A stretch of DNA of 64,000 nt from the NCBI RefSeq assembly GCF_000328565.1, contig NC_019966.1:3782001-3846000 (forward strand). Reading direction: 5' to 3'. Made by a program: the position numbers and the translations under genes. This DNA is from Mycobacterium sp. JS623 (lineage in GTDB: Bacteria; Actinomycetota; Actinomycetes; Mycobacteriales; Mycobacteriaceae). This document shows, piece by piece, positions 1 through 10,083 of this stretch; the stretch's first letter is position 1, and each line of letters begins with the position of its first letter. The notes beneath the pieces are model-generated. The model worked only from the letters and a program-made list of their open reading frames with translations, was not told where the DNA came from and did no database searches.

Positions 1-1108
1 CCAGCCGATTCGCCGCGCCGGCGACGAGTTCGTCAACCGATGCGCCCTTGAGCAACCCGCCGGCGATCCAGACCACCCGCGGATACGCGGCGATCGATGC
101 CTGCGCGGCGTGCGGGTTGGTGGCCTTGGAGTCGTCGACGTACGTGACGCCGTCGACGACTCCGACTACCTCGGCGCGGTGCCGGCCGACCGAAAAGTTG
201 GCCAGCGCATCGGCGATGGCCCCCGGCGGCACATCGACGGCCCGCGCCAGCGCCGCCGCGGCAAGCGCGTCGAGGACGCCCACCGGGCCGGCTACCGGAA
301 TCGTTGCCGCGTCTGCCAACCGCAACTGTTCGCCGAACGCGTTGTCGACGAGCACACCGTCGCGCACCCCCAGCTCCCCCGGCCCGGGTTCACCGAGCCG
401 GAAGCCGACTCGTACCTGCGCGGCGGCACTCGACAGCAGACCGGCCGCGACCGGGTCGTCGAGCCCGGCGACGGCGACGCGGCCGTCCAGCACCCGTGCC
501 TTGTCGCGGGCATAGGCGTCCATCGACCCGTGCCAGTCAAGGTGGTCCTCGGCCACATTGAGCACCACGCCGGCTTCCGGCCGCAGCGACGGCGCCCAGT
601 GCAGCTGGAAGCTCGACAACTCCACGGCCATCAACTCCGCAGGCTGATCGAGCACGTCGAGCACCGGGTCGCCGATGTTGCCGCACAGCAGCGCTTCGCG
701 ACCGCCCGCGACCAGCATCGCGTGCAGCATCGACGTTGTGGTCGTCTTGCCGTTGGTGCCGGTCACCACGAGCCAGCGCCGCGGCGGCCCGTAGTGGCCG
801 GAAGTGTCCAGCCGCCAAGCCAATTCGACGTCGCCCCAGATCGGCACGCCCGCGGCGGCGGCAGCGGCAAGCACCGGCGCCTCCGGCGGCAGGCCGGGGC
901 TGGTGACGACGAGGTCGTAGTCGGCGATCCGCTCGGCGGCGTTTGGCGCGTCGATCACCTCGACGCCGTTTTGCGCGAACTCCGTCAGCATCGACGGGCT
1001 GTCGTCGGTCAGCGTCGCACGCACACCAAGGGGCGTCAGCGCCGCAAGGATCGCGCGTCCGGTGACGCGGGCACCGGCCACCAGAACCTCGGCTCCCGAC
1101 AGGTCCAT
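1..1108 (-). CDS. murD: UDP-N-acetylmuramoyl-L-alanine--D-glutamate ligase MurD (partial, C-terminus off window)
   Basis: Cytoplasmic Mur ligase that adds D-glutamate to UDP-MurNAc-L-Ala. My reading of the minus strand from an ATG at 1108 gives [17 protein letters not shown], a dinucleotide-fold N-terminus, then the Mur ligase P-loop GTNGKTTTT near residue 119, and further on [12 protein letters not shown] and [11 protein letters not shown], typical of MurD. The frame stays open to base 1, so about 369 residues are present and the C-terminal domain lies outside the window. The start is one base after the mraY stop (TGACATG), so translation is probably coupled. It is the last visible gene of the dcw operon here. 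Confidence 0.95.
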   Translation of the reverse strand, partial: MDLSGAEVLVAGARVTGRAILAALTPLGVRATLTDDSPSMLTEFAQNGVEVIDAPNAAERIADYDLVVTSPGLPPEAPVLAAAAAAGVPIWGDVELAWRLDTSGHYGPPRRWLVVTGTNGKTTTTSMLHAMLVAGGREALLCGNIGDPVLDVLDQPAELMAVELSSFQLHWAPSLRPEAGVVLNVAEDHLDWHGSMDAYARDKARVLDGRVAVAGLDDPVAAGLLSSAAAQVRVGFRLGEPGPGELGVRDGVLVDNAFGEQLRLADAATIPVAGPVGVLDALAAAALARAVDVPPGAIADALANFSVGRHRAEVVGVVDGVTYVDDSKATNPHAAQASIAAYPRVVWIAGGLLKGASVDELVAGAANRL

Positions 1109-1109
1109 G

Positions 1110-2189
1110 TCAGGCTCCGACGGTGGTCAGCCACTCGCTGTAGAAGAGCGCGACACCGAGACCACAGGCGATCGCCGTGAGAAGCCAAAACCGGATGATG
1201 ACCGTGGTTTCCGCCCAGCCGACGAGTTCGAAGTGGTGGTGGAACGGCGCCATTCGGAACACCCTGCGCCCGGTCGTCCGAAACGTCATGATCTGCACGA
1301 CGACCGAGGTCACCTCGGCGACGAACAGCGCGCCCAGCACGACCGCCAGCATTTCGGTGCGGCTGGCCACCGACAGCCCGGCGATGATGCCGCCCAGCGC
1401 CAGCGAGCCTGTGTCGCCCATGAAGATCTTGGCCGGCGCGGCGTTCCACCACAGGAAGCCGATGCATGCGCCCGCGGTGGCGGCCGCGATGATCGCAAGG
1501 TCCAGCGGATCGCGCACGTTGTAGCAGCCCAGGCCGGGGCTGGTCGCGCAGGCATTGCGGAACTGCCAGAACGTGATCAGCACGTAGGCCGCGCACACCA
1601 TCGCCATCGCCCCGGCTGCCAGCCCGTCGAGGCCGTCGGTGAAGTTCACCGCGTTCGACCAGGCGCTGACGATGACGATGCAGAACAGCACGAAGATCGC
1701 GGGCGCGAGCGTCACCGTGGCGATCTCGCGCACGTACGACAGCTCGGCGCTGCCCGGCGTCAGGCCGTCCGCGTTGCGGAACTGCAGCGCCAGGATCCCG
1801 AACAGCACGGCCGCGGCAAGGATTCCGATGGTCTTGGCGGTCTTGTTCAGACCGAGGTTGCGCGCGCGCCGGATCTTGATCAGGTCGTCGACGAAGCCGA
1901 CGGTGCCGAGCGCCGTGGCGAGGCCCAGCACGAGCCAGCCCGAGGCCGACGGCCCCCTGCCGTCCATCACGATGCCGATCAACTGCGTGCCCAGGTAGCC
2001 GGCCCAGATAGCTGCGACGATCGCGACGCCGCCCATCGACGGCGTGCCGCGCTTCTTGTGGTGGCTCGGCGGCCCGTCCTCGCGGATCTCGTGGCCAAAG
2101 CCCTGCCGGGTGAACAGCCGGATCAGCACCGGCGTGAGGAGGATGGAGACCGTCAGCGCGATGCCGACGGCGATGAGGATCTGCCTCAT
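1110..2189 (-). CDS. mraY: Phospho-N-acetylmuramoyl-pentapeptide transferase MraY
   Basis: Integral membrane enzyme that transfers phospho-MurNAc-pentapeptide to decaprenyl phosphate, making lipid I. The 359-residue protein has the family length and about ten hydrophobic segments. Recognisable motifs are [16 protein letters not shown] early on, the acidic GFVDDLIKI and [10 protein letters not shown] loops, and the C-terminal [10 protein letters not shown]. The ATG start overlaps the murF stop by 4 bp, and the stop sits one base before murD. Known as murX in M. tuberculosis. Confidence 0.97.
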   Translation of the reverse strand: MRQILIAVGIALTVSILLTPVLIRLFTRQGFGHEIREDGPPSHHKKRGTPSMGGVAIVAAIWAGYLGTQLIGIVMDGRGPSASGWLVLGLATALGTVGFVDDLIKIRRARNLGLNKTAKTIGILAAAVLFGILALQFRNADGLTPGSAELSYVREIATVTLAPAIFVLFCIVIVSAWSNAVNFTDGLDGLAAGAMAMVCAAYVLITFWQFRNACATSPGLGCYNVRDPLDLAIIAAATAGACIGFLWWNAAPAKIFMGDTGSLALGGIIAGLSVASRTEMLAVVLGALFVAEVTSVVVQIMTFRTTGRRVFRMAPFHHHFELVGWAETTVIIRFWLLTAIACGLGVALFYSEWLTTVGA

Positions 2190-3673
2190 CCGCGAACGAC
2201 TTCGGTGACCAGTGCTTCGGCAAGGGCGCCGAGCCCTGCCGCGTTCGAGGCTTTCACCAGCACCACATCTGTTGCCCGCAGTTCGGCCCGCAGCAATGCC
2301 AGCGCGGCGTCGGCATCGGCGACCATGGTCGATTCAGCTCCCCACGATCCCTCCATCACCGCCCCGTGGTGCATGGCGCTCATAGACCTCCCGGTTCCCA
2401 CGACGATGAGTCGAGACACATCTAATCGCACCGCCAACCGGCCGATGCGGTCATGCTCGGATATTGCGTCGTCACCGAGTTCGGCCATCTCCCCGAGCAC
2501 GGCCCAGCTGCGCCGTTTTTGTCCGCCTTCGTTGGCGATGGCGGCCAGCGCCTTCAGCCCGGCCGCCATGGAGTCCGGGTTGGCGTTGTAGGCGTCATTG
2601 ATGACCGTGACACCGTCACCGCGGGTGGCGACGGCCATGCGGTGTTTGGACACCGGGCCCGCGGCCGCGAGCGCGTCGGCCACCTGGTTGAGGCTGGCGC
2701 CACATTCCAGGGCGACGGCCGCGGCGCACAGCGCATTCGACACCTGATGATCGCCGTGCACGGCCAGTGCGACGTCTATCTTTCCGCTGGCGGTGTGCAG
2801 CGTGAACCGCGGCCGGGCCAACGCATCGAGGGTGACCGCATCGGCCCATACGTCGGCGGTGGCGGTGCGGCCGACCCGAACCACCCGCGCGGCCGTCTTG
2901 TCCGCCATCGCGGCCACTGCGGCGTCGTCGGCGTTGAGGATCACCACGCCGGACGCCGGAACAGCTTGCGGCAGTTCTGCTTTCGTAGCCGCGATGGCCT
3001 CTCTCGAACCGAACTCACCGAGGTGCGCGGTGCCGACGTTCAGCACGACCGCGATGGACGGTGGTGCGATCTCGGCCAGCGCGGCGATGTTGCCGGGATG
3101 GCGCGCCGACATCTCGAGCACGAGGTAATCGGTGGACTCGGTCGCGCGCAGCACCGTCCACGGGTGGCCGAGCTCGTTGTTGAAGGAGCCAGGCGGTGCG
3201 ACGACCTCGCCGAGCGGGCCGAGCACCGCGGCGAGCAGATCCTTCGTCGAGGTCTTGCCGGACGAGCCGGTGACCCCGACGATCGTCAGCCCACCGTCGA
3301 CGAGTTCCGCGGCGACCGCGGCCGCGAGCCGCGCCAGCGCCGCGAGCACCGCGGCCCCAGAGCCATCGGTATCGAACTCGAGCACGCTGGCACTTGTGTC
3401 CCGGGCGGCCGCGGGTTCGACGACGATCGCGGGCACCCCCACCGGCCGTGCTGCCAGTACCGCAACGGCGCCGGCACCCACTGCGGCCACTGCGAAGTCG
3501 TGTCCGTCGGAACGGCCCCCCGGTAGCGCGAGGAACAGCCCGCCGGGAGTGACTGCGCGCGAATCGAATTCGACGGTCCCGGTGACGCGCGTCGCCGCCG
3601 CCTGCTCCGGCGAGATGTCGACGAGCTGACCGCCGACGATGTCGGCGATCTGGGCGACGGTCAGTTCGATCAC
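2186..3673 (-). CDS. murF: UDP-MurNAc-tripeptide--D-Ala-D-Ala ligase MurF
   Basis: Adds D-Ala-D-Ala to UDP-MurNAc-tripeptide, the last cytoplasmic step of the stem peptide. The 495 residues hold the N-terminal UDP-binding domain ([20 protein letters not shown] at about 33-52), the P-loop [10 protein letters not shown] at 133-142, a central ATPase domain with [11 protein letters not shown], and the C-terminal domain with [11 protein letters not shown]. The start is GTG, overlapping the murE stop by 4 bp (GTGA). Length fits the family. Confidence 0.96.
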   Translation of the reverse strand: MIELTVAQIADIVGGQLVDISPEQAAATRVTGTVEFDSRAVTPGGLFLALPGGRSDGHDFAVAAVGAGAVAVLAARPVGVPAIVVEPAAARDTSASVLEFDTDGSGAAVLAALARLAAAVAAELVDGGLTIVGVTGSSGKTSTKDLLAAVLGPLGEVVAPPGSFNNELGHPWTVLRATESTDYLVLEMSARHPGNIAALAEIAPPSIAVVLNVGTAHLGEFGSREAIAATKAELPQAVPASGVVILNADDAAVAAMADKTAARVVRVGRTATADVWADAVTLDALARPRFTLHTASGKIDVALAVHGDHQVSNALCAAAVALECGASLNQVADALAAAGPVSKHRMAVATRGDGVTVINDAYNANPDSMAAGLKALAAIANEGGQKRRSWAVLGEMAELGDDAISEHDRIGRLAVRLDVSRLIVVGTGRSMSAMHHGAVMEGSWGAESTMVADADAALALLRAELRATDVVLVKASNAAGLGALAEALVTEVVRG

Positions 3674-5190
3674 GTGCAGCGCCCGTGCGCTTCAAGAGAC
3701 CGAGCAAGCTCTTCGCGGTCGTCGAAGGGCCGGGTCTGGCCATGGCTGGTCTGGCCCGCCTCGTGACCCTTGCCCGCGATCAGCACCACGTCACCCGATT
3801 TTGCCCACACCACGGCGTAGTCGATGGCCTCGCGGCGGTCACCGATCTCGACGACCTGCGCCTGTCCACCCCGTGCGCCGGCCATGATCGCGGCCCTGAT
3901 GGCGGCGGGTTCCTCGTCGCGGGGGTTGTCGTCGGTGATGACCACCAGGTCGGCCAATTCGGCGGCGACGCGGCCCATCGGCTCCCGTTTCCCTGGATCC
4001 CGGTTGCCGCCCGCGCCGAACACCACCGCGAGCCTGCCGCCACTCTGGGCGCGCAGCGTCTCGAGCACCGCACGCAGCGCCCCGGGCTTGTGCGCATAGT
4101 CGACCAACGCGAGAAAGTCCTGGCCGCGGTCGATCGGCTCGAGCCGGCCGGGCACCGTAGCGCTGCGCAGCCCCGGCGCCGCTTGTTCCGGTGATACCCC
4201 GACAGCATCCAGCAACGCGACCGCCAGCAGGCAGTTGGCGACGTTGTAGTGACCGGGCAGCCCGATCCGCAGCCCGTGATGCACGCCCGCCGGGTCGACC
4301 GCCAGAAACTCCTGGGCGCCGAGCTCGACGGACTCGATGTTCTCCACTCGCCAGTCGGCGTCGCGTCCGGTTGCGCTGACCGAGACTGGATGATGGGCGA
4401 TACGCGCCATCTCCCGTCCCGCGTCATCGTCCACGCAGATCACGGAAAGACTTGCGTGCGAACGTGATTCGGGGTCGAACAGGCGGGCTTTGGCGGCGAA
4501 GTAGTCCTGCATCGTTGGGTGGAAATCCAGGTGGTCCCGCGACAGGTTGGTGAATCCACCGACCGCGAACTGCACACCGTCCACGCGGCCAAGCGTCAGC
4601 GCGTGGCTGGACACCTCCATCACCACGGTGTCGACGCCCTGCTCGACCATCACCGCCAGCAGCGCCTGCAGATCCGGCGCCTCCGGCGTGGTCAGCACGC
4701 TGGGCTGGTCGCGTCCGTCGATGCGGACACCGACGGTGCCGATCAGCCCCGCCACCCGCTCGGCTGACCGCAGCCCGGCCTCGGCCAGATACGTCGTCGT
4801 GGTCTTGCCTGACGTCCCAGTGACGCCGATGACGCGCAGCCGTTCCGACGGATGCCCGTACACCGTCGCCGCGAGGTCGCCCAACACCGATCGCGGGTGG
4901 GGATGAACCAGCACGGGCACCGCGATATCGCCCATCGCTTCGACGCCCGCCGGGTCCGTGAGCACCGCGACAGCGCCCCGAGCCACCGCGTCGGCGGCAT
5001 AGCGCCCACCGTGCGAGGACGCCCCGGGCAGGGCCGCGAACAGGTCGCCGAGCTGCGCATTCTGGCCTCTCAGTGTGACACCGGTGACCCGCACGTCTGG
5101 CACCGCGACCCCGCCGGCAGGTACGGCCAGTACCTGCTCAGCCAGCCGTCCCAGCACTTGGCCGACGGGATGGTTGGGACGCGGGTTCAT
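3670..5190 (-). CDS. murE: UDP-MurNAc-L-Ala-D-Glu--meso-diaminopimelate ligase MurE
   Basis: Attaches meso-diaminopimelate to UDP-MurNAc-dipeptide. The 506-residue protein has P-loop [11 protein letters not shown] at 122-132, and DNPR at 421-424, the signature associated with meso-DAP rather than lysine. This fits the A1-gamma peptidoglycan of mycobacteria. The ATG at 5190 is used because no in-frame start lies in the 42 bp after the pbpB stop. The M. tuberculosis protein is about 30 residues longer at the N-terminus. In M. tuberculosis several genes separate murE from pbpB; here they are adjacent. Confidence 0.96.
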   Translation of the reverse strand: MNPRPNHPVGQVLGRLAEQVLAVPAGGVAVPDVRVTGVTLRGQNAQLGDLFAALPGASSHGGRYAADAVARGAVAVLTDPAGVEAMGDIAVPVLVHPHPRSVLGDLAATVYGHPSERLRVIGVTGTSGKTTTTYLAEAGLRSAERVAGLIGTVGVRIDGRDQPSVLTTPEAPDLQALLAVMVEQGVDTVVMEVSSHALTLGRVDGVQFAVGGFTNLSRDHLDFHPTMQDYFAAKARLFDPESRSHASLSVICVDDDAGREMARIAHHPVSVSATGRDADWRVENIESVELGAQEFLAVDPAGVHHGLRIGLPGHYNVANCLLAVALLDAVGVSPEQAAPGLRSATVPGRLEPIDRGQDFLALVDYAHKPGALRAVLETLRAQSGGRLAVVFGAGGNRDPGKREPMGRVAAELADLVVITDDNPRDEEPAAIRAAIMAGARGGQAQVVEIGDRREAIDYAVVWAKSGDVVLIAGKGHEAGQTSHGQTRPFDDREELARSLEAHGRCT

Positions 5191-5232
5191 GGCGTAGACA
5201 CAGTACCGGCCTGGCCGCTCGTGTCCCCTCGC

Positions 5233-7158
5233 TCAGGTGGCTTGAAGCGTCAGGGGCGGACCCGGATCGGGCGATAGCGGGACGTTCTCCCTCTGCAGCA
5301 GCCACGCCGCGAGGTTGTGGAACAGCGGCGCCATCGTGGTGCCGTGTTGGCCGTCGGCCGTGCGTTGCGGGTTGTCGGCCATCACGCCGATCACGTAGCG
5401 CGGGTCGTCGGTCGGCACCATGCCCGCAAACGTGATCCAGTAGACGTTGTCGTAGTAGCACCCGCAGCCCGGATTGATCTGCTGAGCCGTTCCCGTCTTG
5501 CCGGAGATCTGATATCCGTCGACTGCACCGAGTGAACCGGTGCCCTGCTGGACGCCAGTCGGATCGCGCTGCAGTGTCGCGCGCAGCATCTGCCGAACCG
5601 TCTGAGCCGTTTGCGGCGACACCACCCGAATGCCGTCCGGCCGCGGCTCGTCCTTGTGGGTACCGTCGGCGGCGATGGTGCTCTTGATGATGCGCGGCGG
5701 GATGCGCACACCGTCGTTGGCGATCGCCTGATACATCCCGGTCATCTGCAACAACGTCATCGAAAGACCTTGGCCGATAGGCAAGTTCGCGAAAGTGCTG
5801 CCGGACCACTGATCGATCGGCGGCACCAGGCCCGCGCTCTCGCCCGGCAGCCCGACACCGGTCCGCTGGCCGAGCCCGAACTTGTCGAGCATCTCCGAGT
5901 AGCGCTGCGGCCCGATCCGCTGCGCGAGCATCAGTGTGCCGACGTTGGAGGACTTGCCGAAGATTCCCGTGGTCGTGTACGGCGTGACGCCGTGCTCCCA
6001 CGCGTCATGCACTGTGACACCGCCCATTTCGATGTCGCCCGGCACCTGCAGCACCTCGTCGGGGTTGGACAGCCCGTACTCGATGACCGAGGCCGCGGTG
6101 ACGATCTTGTTCACCGAGCCCGGTTCGTACGGCGAGGACACCGACGGGTTGCCAAGGTCGCGGTCCTCTTGACGGCCGATGTCCTGGCTCGGGTCGAACG
6201 TGTTGTCGTTCGCCATCGCAAGCACCTCACCGGTTTTCGCGTCCAGCACGACAGCCGACACGTTCTTGGCGCCGGACATTTCCTTGGCCTGCTGCACCTG
6301 CTGCTGGACGTAGAACTGGATGTCGTCGTCCAGTGTCAACATCACCGTCGAGCCGTCGACCGCGTCGTGCCGGTTGCGGTAACTGCCGGGGATCACCACG
6401 CCGTCGGACCCGCGGTCGTAGGTGACCGAACCGTCGGTGCCCGCCAGTTCGGCGTCGAGTGAATCCTCAAGCCCCAGCAGGCCGTGACCGTCCCAGTCGA
6501 TACCGCCGACGATGTTGGCCGCCAGAGAGCCGCCGGGATACTGGCGCAAATCCTGACGCTCGGAACCGACTTCGGGAAACTTGGTGATGATCGCGTCGGC
6601 GATGGCCGGGTCAACTGCCCGCGCAAGATAGACAAACGAATCGTTGCTGGTGAGCTTCTTCAAAACGGTCGGGACATCGGGTTTGTTGTTGAGCCGCAAC
6701 GCAATTTCGGCGGCGATGTCGCGCAACCGGCGTTGCGGGTCCGGTGCCTCGGGCGTCTTCGCCTTGGCTTCTTCCAGCTGCTTGCGGATCTTGACCGGCT
6801 GGAACGTCAGCGCGCGGGCCTCGATGGTGAATGCCAGCTTGTCGTTGTTGCGGTCGACGATCGCGCCGCGCACGGCCTTCTCCACGTCGGTGACCTTGAG
6901 CTGCCCCGCCGCCTCGGCGCGCAGGCCCGCTGCCTTTGGCACCTGCAGCGTGAACAACTGCGCGGCCGCGATCAGCAGCACCAGGAAGATCACGGCGTTG
7001 CCAGTCCGATGCCGGAACACGAACGACGCACTGCGCAAACCGTTTTCGGTCGCCGGTTCCCGGGTGCGGCGGGCCTTGGCCGAACGTTCCTGGTTAGGTT
7101 GTGTCTTGCGTGCCTTCGGCCTGCCCTGGCCACGGCCCCGATCGTTGGCGCGGCTCAT
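5233..7158 (-). CDS. pbpB: Septal penicillin-binding protein PbpB (FtsI/PBP3 type)
   Basis: Class B penicillin-binding protein, the transpeptidase of the division septum. In 641 residues: a basic cytoplasmic tail (1-50), one membrane anchor at about 53-72, a dimerisation domain, then the transpeptidase with SxxK (SVNK, 348-351), SxN (SSN, 403-405) and KTG (554-556). The C-terminus has no PASTA domain. The ATG overlaps the stop of the preceding FtsL-like gene by 4 bp, so the two divisome proteins are translationally linked. Confidence 0.95.
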   Translation of the reverse strand: MSRANDRGRGQGRPKARKTQPNQERSAKARRTREPATENGLRSASFVFRHRTGNAVIFLVLLIAAAQLFTLQVPKAAGLRAEAAGQLKVTDVEKAVRGAIVDRNNDKLAFTIEARALTFQPVKIRKQLEEAKAKTPEAPDPQRRLRDIAAEIALRLNNKPDVPTVLKKLTSNDSFVYLARAVDPAIADAIITKFPEVGSERQDLRQYPGGSLAANIVGGIDWDGHGLLGLEDSLDAELAGTDGSVTYDRGSDGVVIPGSYRNRHDAVDGSTVMLTLDDDIQFYVQQQVQQAKEMSGAKNVSAVVLDAKTGEVLAMANDNTFDPSQDIGRQEDRDLGNPSVSSPYEPGSVNKIVTAASVIEYGLSNPDEVLQVPGDIEMGGVTVHDAWEHGVTPYTTTGIFGKSSNVGTLMLAQRIGPQRYSEMLDKFGLGQRTGVGLPGESAGLVPPIDQWSGSTFANLPIGQGLSMTLLQMTGMYQAIANDGVRIPPRIIKSTIAADGTHKDEPRPDGIRVVSPQTAQTVRQMLRATLQRDPTGVQQGTGSLGAVDGYQISGKTGTAQQINPGCGCYYDNVYWITFAGMVPTDDPRYVIGVMADNPQRTADGQHGTTMAPLFHNLAAWLLQRENVPLSPDPGPPLTLQAT

Positions 7159-8171
7159 GCAGGTGCGCCGGGAACGGGCGCGGTCAGGGCCGGGGCCGCT
7201 GGCGGCGAACCCGCGTCAAGCGGCACAGGAGGAGCGCCCAGAACCGGCGCTGCTGGGGCGGCGGGCGCCGCGGGTACGTCGGCCGGCGCTGCCGGCGCAA
7301 CCGCAGGGCCGAGCGCCGGCGTCTGCCCCGTCACGGCGTGCGGCACCTCGACACCCGGCGGGGCTGCCAGCGGCGCGGCCGACGTGGCCGGCACCGACCG
7401 ATCGGTGCCCGGCAGCGCAGCGGCTGGCGCAGGCACCCGCGGCGGCATGTGGACGGTGAGCTCGCGGGGCTCAACCACGCGGGGCGCTGGCGGGGCCGGC
7501 GGCGCGGGCGGGCCCTCTTCGGGCAGCGGCGTGTTCAGCGGTGCAGGGGCGACACCCTGTGCGGGTTTGGGCGTGCCAACCACGACCCAGTTCCCAGACG
7601 CGTCCTGCACCAGATGCGCGGTGTCCCGCGACGGGATCATCCCTAGGTTGCGAGCCGCTTCGGCCAGCGCAGGCGCGGCCTGCGCCTCCAGCACCTGACG
7701 CTCAAGGGCTTCCTTCTGTTGCAGCAGCGCCTGATTCGTGTCACGGGCATGGCTCAACTCATATGAGCGCTCCGCGGCGTCGGTGGACAGCCACAGCGTG
7801 ACCCCGAGGCCGGCGCCGAGCGACCCGATCACCAACACGACGAACGGCACCCTCGCCACAAGAGCGCGCGGGCTGAGTTCGATGGAGGACAGCCTGACGA
7901 TGATCCGTTCACGCAATGGCGGCCGGACAACCTTGGGCGCCTTGGCCTTTCGCGCCTTCGCGCGCGCCTTGGCCTGACTGGCGTTCTTGGGCCGGGCCGG
8001 AGCGTCGGTGGGCCGCGGGATCGGATTGGTCGCCGGCGCCGACCGCTGCGGGCGCTGTTCCCGCGTCGGCTTGCGCCGGCGCGGCGGCGCGTCCGCCTGG
8101 CGGCCGCTGGTGTTGCGGCTTCGACGCTTTTCGTCGCCACCGCGTACCGATGCAGGCTTGCGTGCCCTCAT
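7155..8171 (-). CDS. FtsL-like bitopic membrane protein, Pro/Ala-rich (Rv2164c-type)
   Basis: Occupies the ftsL slot between rsmH and pbpB. The 338 residues comprise a very basic, disordered cytoplasmic part (1-95), one transmembrane segment at about 106-128, a heptad-like coiled coil at about 133-166 (SYELSHARDTNQALLQQKEA) followed by an FtsL-like NLGMIPS stretch, then a long Pro/Ala-rich tail. Short TM plus coiled coil is the FtsL/DivIC plan, so a role in the FtsQLB division complex is inferred; primary sequence alone does not prove it. The ATG at 8171 lies 2 bp after the rsmH stop; an in-frame TTG at 8177 is an alternative. Confidence 0.85.
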   Translation of the reverse strand: MRARKPASVRGGDEKRRSRNTSGRQADAPPRRRKPTREQRPQRSAPATNPIPRPTDAPARPKNASQAKARAKARKAKAPKVVRPPLRERIIVRLSSIELSPRALVARVPFVVLVIGSLGAGLGVTLWLSTDAAERSYELSHARDTNQALLQQKEALERQVLEAQAAPALAEAARNLGMIPSRDTAHLVQDASGNWVVVGTPKPAQGVAPAPLNTPLPEEGPPAPPAPPAPRVVEPRELTVHMPPRVPAPAAALPGTDRSVPATSAAPLAAPPGVEVPHAVTGQTPALGPAVAPAAPADVPAAPAAPAAPVLGAPPVPLDAGSPPAAPALTAPVPGAPA

Positions 8172-8173
8172 GG

Positions 8174-9154
8174 TCAACCCCCCACCTTTTCCAGTGCCCG
8201 TAGCCGCACAGGTGCGCTACGCGGATTGCGTTCGATCTCCTCGGGCCCGGCACGTTCGGCGCCGCGGGTCAGTGCGACGAATTCCGGTCCGTGGCCGGGC
8301 AATTCGACGGGAAGCCCGGGCGGGGTGCGAGATGCGGTGGCGGCGGCGAATTGGTTTTTGACGATGCGGTCTTCCAGCGATTGGTATGCCATCACGACGA
8401 TCCGGCCGCCGGGCGCCAATGCTGAAAGCGCCGCGGGGATGGCTTCCCGAAGCGAGTCCAGCTCGCCGTTGACGACGATGCGCAGCGCCTGGAAGGTGCG
8501 CTTGGCGGGATGCCCGCCGGTGCGGCGAGCAGGCGCGGGGATCGCCTGATACAGCAACTCAACCAGCTCGCCGGTGCGCGCGAACGGCCGCTTCGCGCGG
8601 CGACGGACGATGTGCGCGGCGATGCGACCGGCGAACCGCTCCTCGCCGAACTCGCGCAGCACTCGGGCAAGCGTTTTCTCGTCGTAGGTGTTCAGAATCT
8701 CAGCTGCGGTCAGTTCCGCATCCGGATCCATCCGCATGTCCAGCGGCGCGTCGGCCGAGTACGAAAACCCGCGCGCGGTGCGGTCCAGTTGCATCGATGA
8801 CACCCCGAGGTCGAACAGGATGCCGTTGACTTGGCTTGTCCAGTAACCGGTTTCGGTCAGCACACCCTCGATGCCGTCGTAGCGGGTGCGCACCAACATG
8901 ACTCGGTCGCCGAACTGTGCAAGCCGCTCGCCTGCGATCCACAGCGCGTCGGGATCGCGGTCGAGCCCGATGAGTCGCAGGCCCGGCAGCTCGGTGAGAA
9001 AGCGCTCGGCGTGTCCGCCTGCCCCGAGGGTGGCGTCGATCAGGACGGCGCCTTCGCCGTCGCCGTGCTGGCGGGTGAGCGCGGGAGTCAGTAGCTCGAC
9101 GCAGCGGTCGAGGAGGACCGGTAGGTGTCCGTGCTCGCCTGAATTCGAGCCCAT
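8174..9154 (-). CDS. rsmH: 16S rRNA (cytosine1402-N4)-methyltransferase RsmH (MraW)
   Basis: SAM-dependent methyltransferase acting on C1402 of 16S rRNA. Motifs: HLPVLLDRC at the N-terminus, the SAM loop [26 protein letters not shown], and [11 protein letters not shown]. The start at 9154 (MGSNSGEHG) is chosen because AAAGAGG sits 5 nt upstream and the product is 326 aa, close to the family length. The frame stays open further upstream, but the conserved translation there lies over an RNA structure rather than a protein domain. No other good start codon with a ribosome site is present. Confidence 0.93.
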   Translation of the reverse strand: MGSNSGEHGHLPVLLDRCVELLTPALTRQHGDGEGAVLIDATLGAGGHAERFLTELPGLRLIGLDRDPDALWIAGERLAQFGDRVMLVRTRYDGIEGVLTETGYWTSQVNGILFDLGVSSMQLDRTARGFSYSADAPLDMRMDPDAELTAAEILNTYDEKTLARVLREFGEERFAGRIAAHIVRRRAKRPFARTGELVELLYQAIPAPARRTGGHPAKRTFQALRIVVNGELDSLREAIPAALSALAPGGRIVVMAYQSLEDRIVKNQFAAATASRTPPGLPVELPGHGPEFVALTRGAERAGPEEIERNPRSAPVRLRALEKVGG

Positions 9155-9287
9155 CGCAACCTCTTTGATGAAGGCCCCTGCACCGAGGTCCCTGTCCGAG
9201 AGCACGGACCTGGCGTTGGGGAAGTACGCCAGGGCCGGTTCGGGCAGAGGCCACGTTGCACGGGCATGGGCCGCATCAACGGTCCGG
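9155..9287 (-). ncRNA. mraW-type structured RNA element in the mraZ-rsmH leader
   Basis: The 133-bp gap between mraZ and rsmH is conserved in mycobacteria at the sequence level. The minus-strand RNA forms a clear hairpin, CCUGGCGU/ACGCCAGG (9233-9226 with 9216-9209, loop ACUUCCCCA), followed directly by a second, GUCCG/CGGAC (9209-9205 with 9198-9194). A conserved RNA called the mraW motif is known at this location in actinobacteria and is thought to act in cis. I assign it from position and hairpins, not from a covariance-model score. M. tuberculosis RsmH annotation extends into the same stretch. Confidence 0.75.
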
Positions 9288-9719
9288 TTAGATGATGTCG
9301 TGTAGAGCTTCATCGGTGGCCGCGGAGAAGTTTTCTTCGTGGGTCTCCTGGTATGACTGCCATGCCGCCGAGTCCCAGATCTCCAGGTAGTCAACCGATC
9401 CGATCACCACGCAGTCCTTCGAAAGGTTTGCATAGCGGCGATGATCGGCCGACAACGTGATCCGGCCTTGTGCGTCGGGATGTTGCTCGTCGGTGGCGGC
9501 GGCCAGGTTTCGTAGGAACGCCCGGGCCTCGGGATTACTCCGTGAGGCCTGCGACGCCCGTCGAGCCAGCTTTTCGAACTCGGCGCGCGGGTAGACGGCG
9601 AGACTGTGATCTTGGCTCTTGGTGACCATCAACCCTCCTGCCAGCGCGTCGCGGAACTTGGCGGGCAGCGTGAGCCGCCCCTTGTCGTCGAGCTTCGGCG
9701 TGTAGGTGCCGAGAAACAT
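9288..9719 (-). CDS. mraZ: Transcriptional regulator MraZ
   Basis: AbrB-fold DNA-binding protein that regulates the dcw operon it heads. The 143-residue protein starts [19 protein letters not shown], the canonical MraZ N-terminus, and has a second half-repeat with [13 protein letters not shown]. The ATG at 9719 follows AGGAGG with a 4-nt spacer; the open frame extends seven codons further but without support. The length matches the M. tuberculosis protein. Its likely operator boxes lie 40-120 bp upstream. Confidence 0.96.
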   Translation of the reverse strand: MFLGTYTPKLDDKGRLTLPAKFRDALAGGLMVTKSQDHSLAVYPRAEFEKLARRASQASRSNPEARAFLRNLAAATDEQHPDAQGRITLSADHRRYANLSKDCVVIGSVDYLEIWDSAAWQSYQETHEENFSAATDEALHDII

Positions 9720-9760
9720 CTCGCCACCTCCTACCACCACGGAACCCCGGTCGCTCCGTT

Positions 9761-9840
9761 GTCCGCCACTTTACCCCACAATCCCCCACTTTGCTCCCGT
9801 TGCGGATCGGAGATTCGTACATGTCCCCACACTGTCCCAT
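9761..9840 (-). promoter_or_regulatory. MraZ operator boxes over the dcw promoter
   Basis: On the minus strand three 10-bp units lie back to back at 9790-9761: AGTGGGGGAT, TGTGGGGTAA, AGTGGCGGAC. This is the TGGGN-N5-TGGGN-N5 spacing known for MraZ boxes, with the third unit degenerate (TGGCG). A second pair, ATGGGACAGT and GTGGGGACAT, lies at 9840-9821 with the same 10-bp period. A -10-like TAAAGT (9773-9768) is embedded in the first array, so MraZ binding should block or tune its own promoter. The box reading is seen directly; the TSS is inferred. Confidence 0.75.
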
Positions 9841-10039
9841 CAGGGGAGCGTCTCGACCCGCAACCGTCGCGGACTAAAGGGTGGGTGTGGAACCGAACGC
9901 GCAGGTCGAAGGGTCGGAAGCGCTGGTGGGGCGTGGTGGGGCGCTGACCCACGCAGGTGGGGCCGTTCTCTGTGGAAGGGCGTGTCAGATCGTGAAGCGT
10001 CGTGTCGCTGCGGCGTGTCCCGTCGTGTATCCAGGCACG
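9841..10039. other. Gene-free stretch upstream of the dcw operon
   Basis: With the operator and terminator on either side this makes the only gap over 300 bp (9720-10083). I find no convincing open frame. On the plus strand TGGGG recurs at 9927, 9937 and 9958, and TGGGT at 9882. The 9927/9937 pair has the MraZ-box 10-bp period but opposite orientation. M. tuberculosis carries an IS6110 copy near this point; none is present here. Confidence 0.6.
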
Positions 10040-10070
10040 AAAAAGGGGCAGCCCCTGTGGGCTACCCCTT
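10040..10070 (-). terminator. Rho-independent terminator after the DUF3040 gene
   Basis: Read on the minus strand, AAGGGGTAGCCC pairs with GGGCTGCCCCTT (11 pairs, one mismatch, 4-nt loop) and is followed by TTTTT at 10044-10040. It begins 14 bp beyond the DUF3040 stop. It isolates the DUF3040 transcript from the dcw operon downstream. Confidence 0.85.
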
Positions 10071-10083
10071 CACTCTGGCTGGC

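Noticed and set aside
1062..2591. Long plus-strand open frame opposite mraY and murF
   Set aside because: It is a GC-rich shadow: Arg/Asp/His-heavy translation, no domain, fully antisense to two certain genes.
9155..9394. RsmH start upstream of 9154
   Set aside because: The upstream frame overlaps mraZ and an RNA hairpin region; SD plus ATG at 9154 gives the family length.
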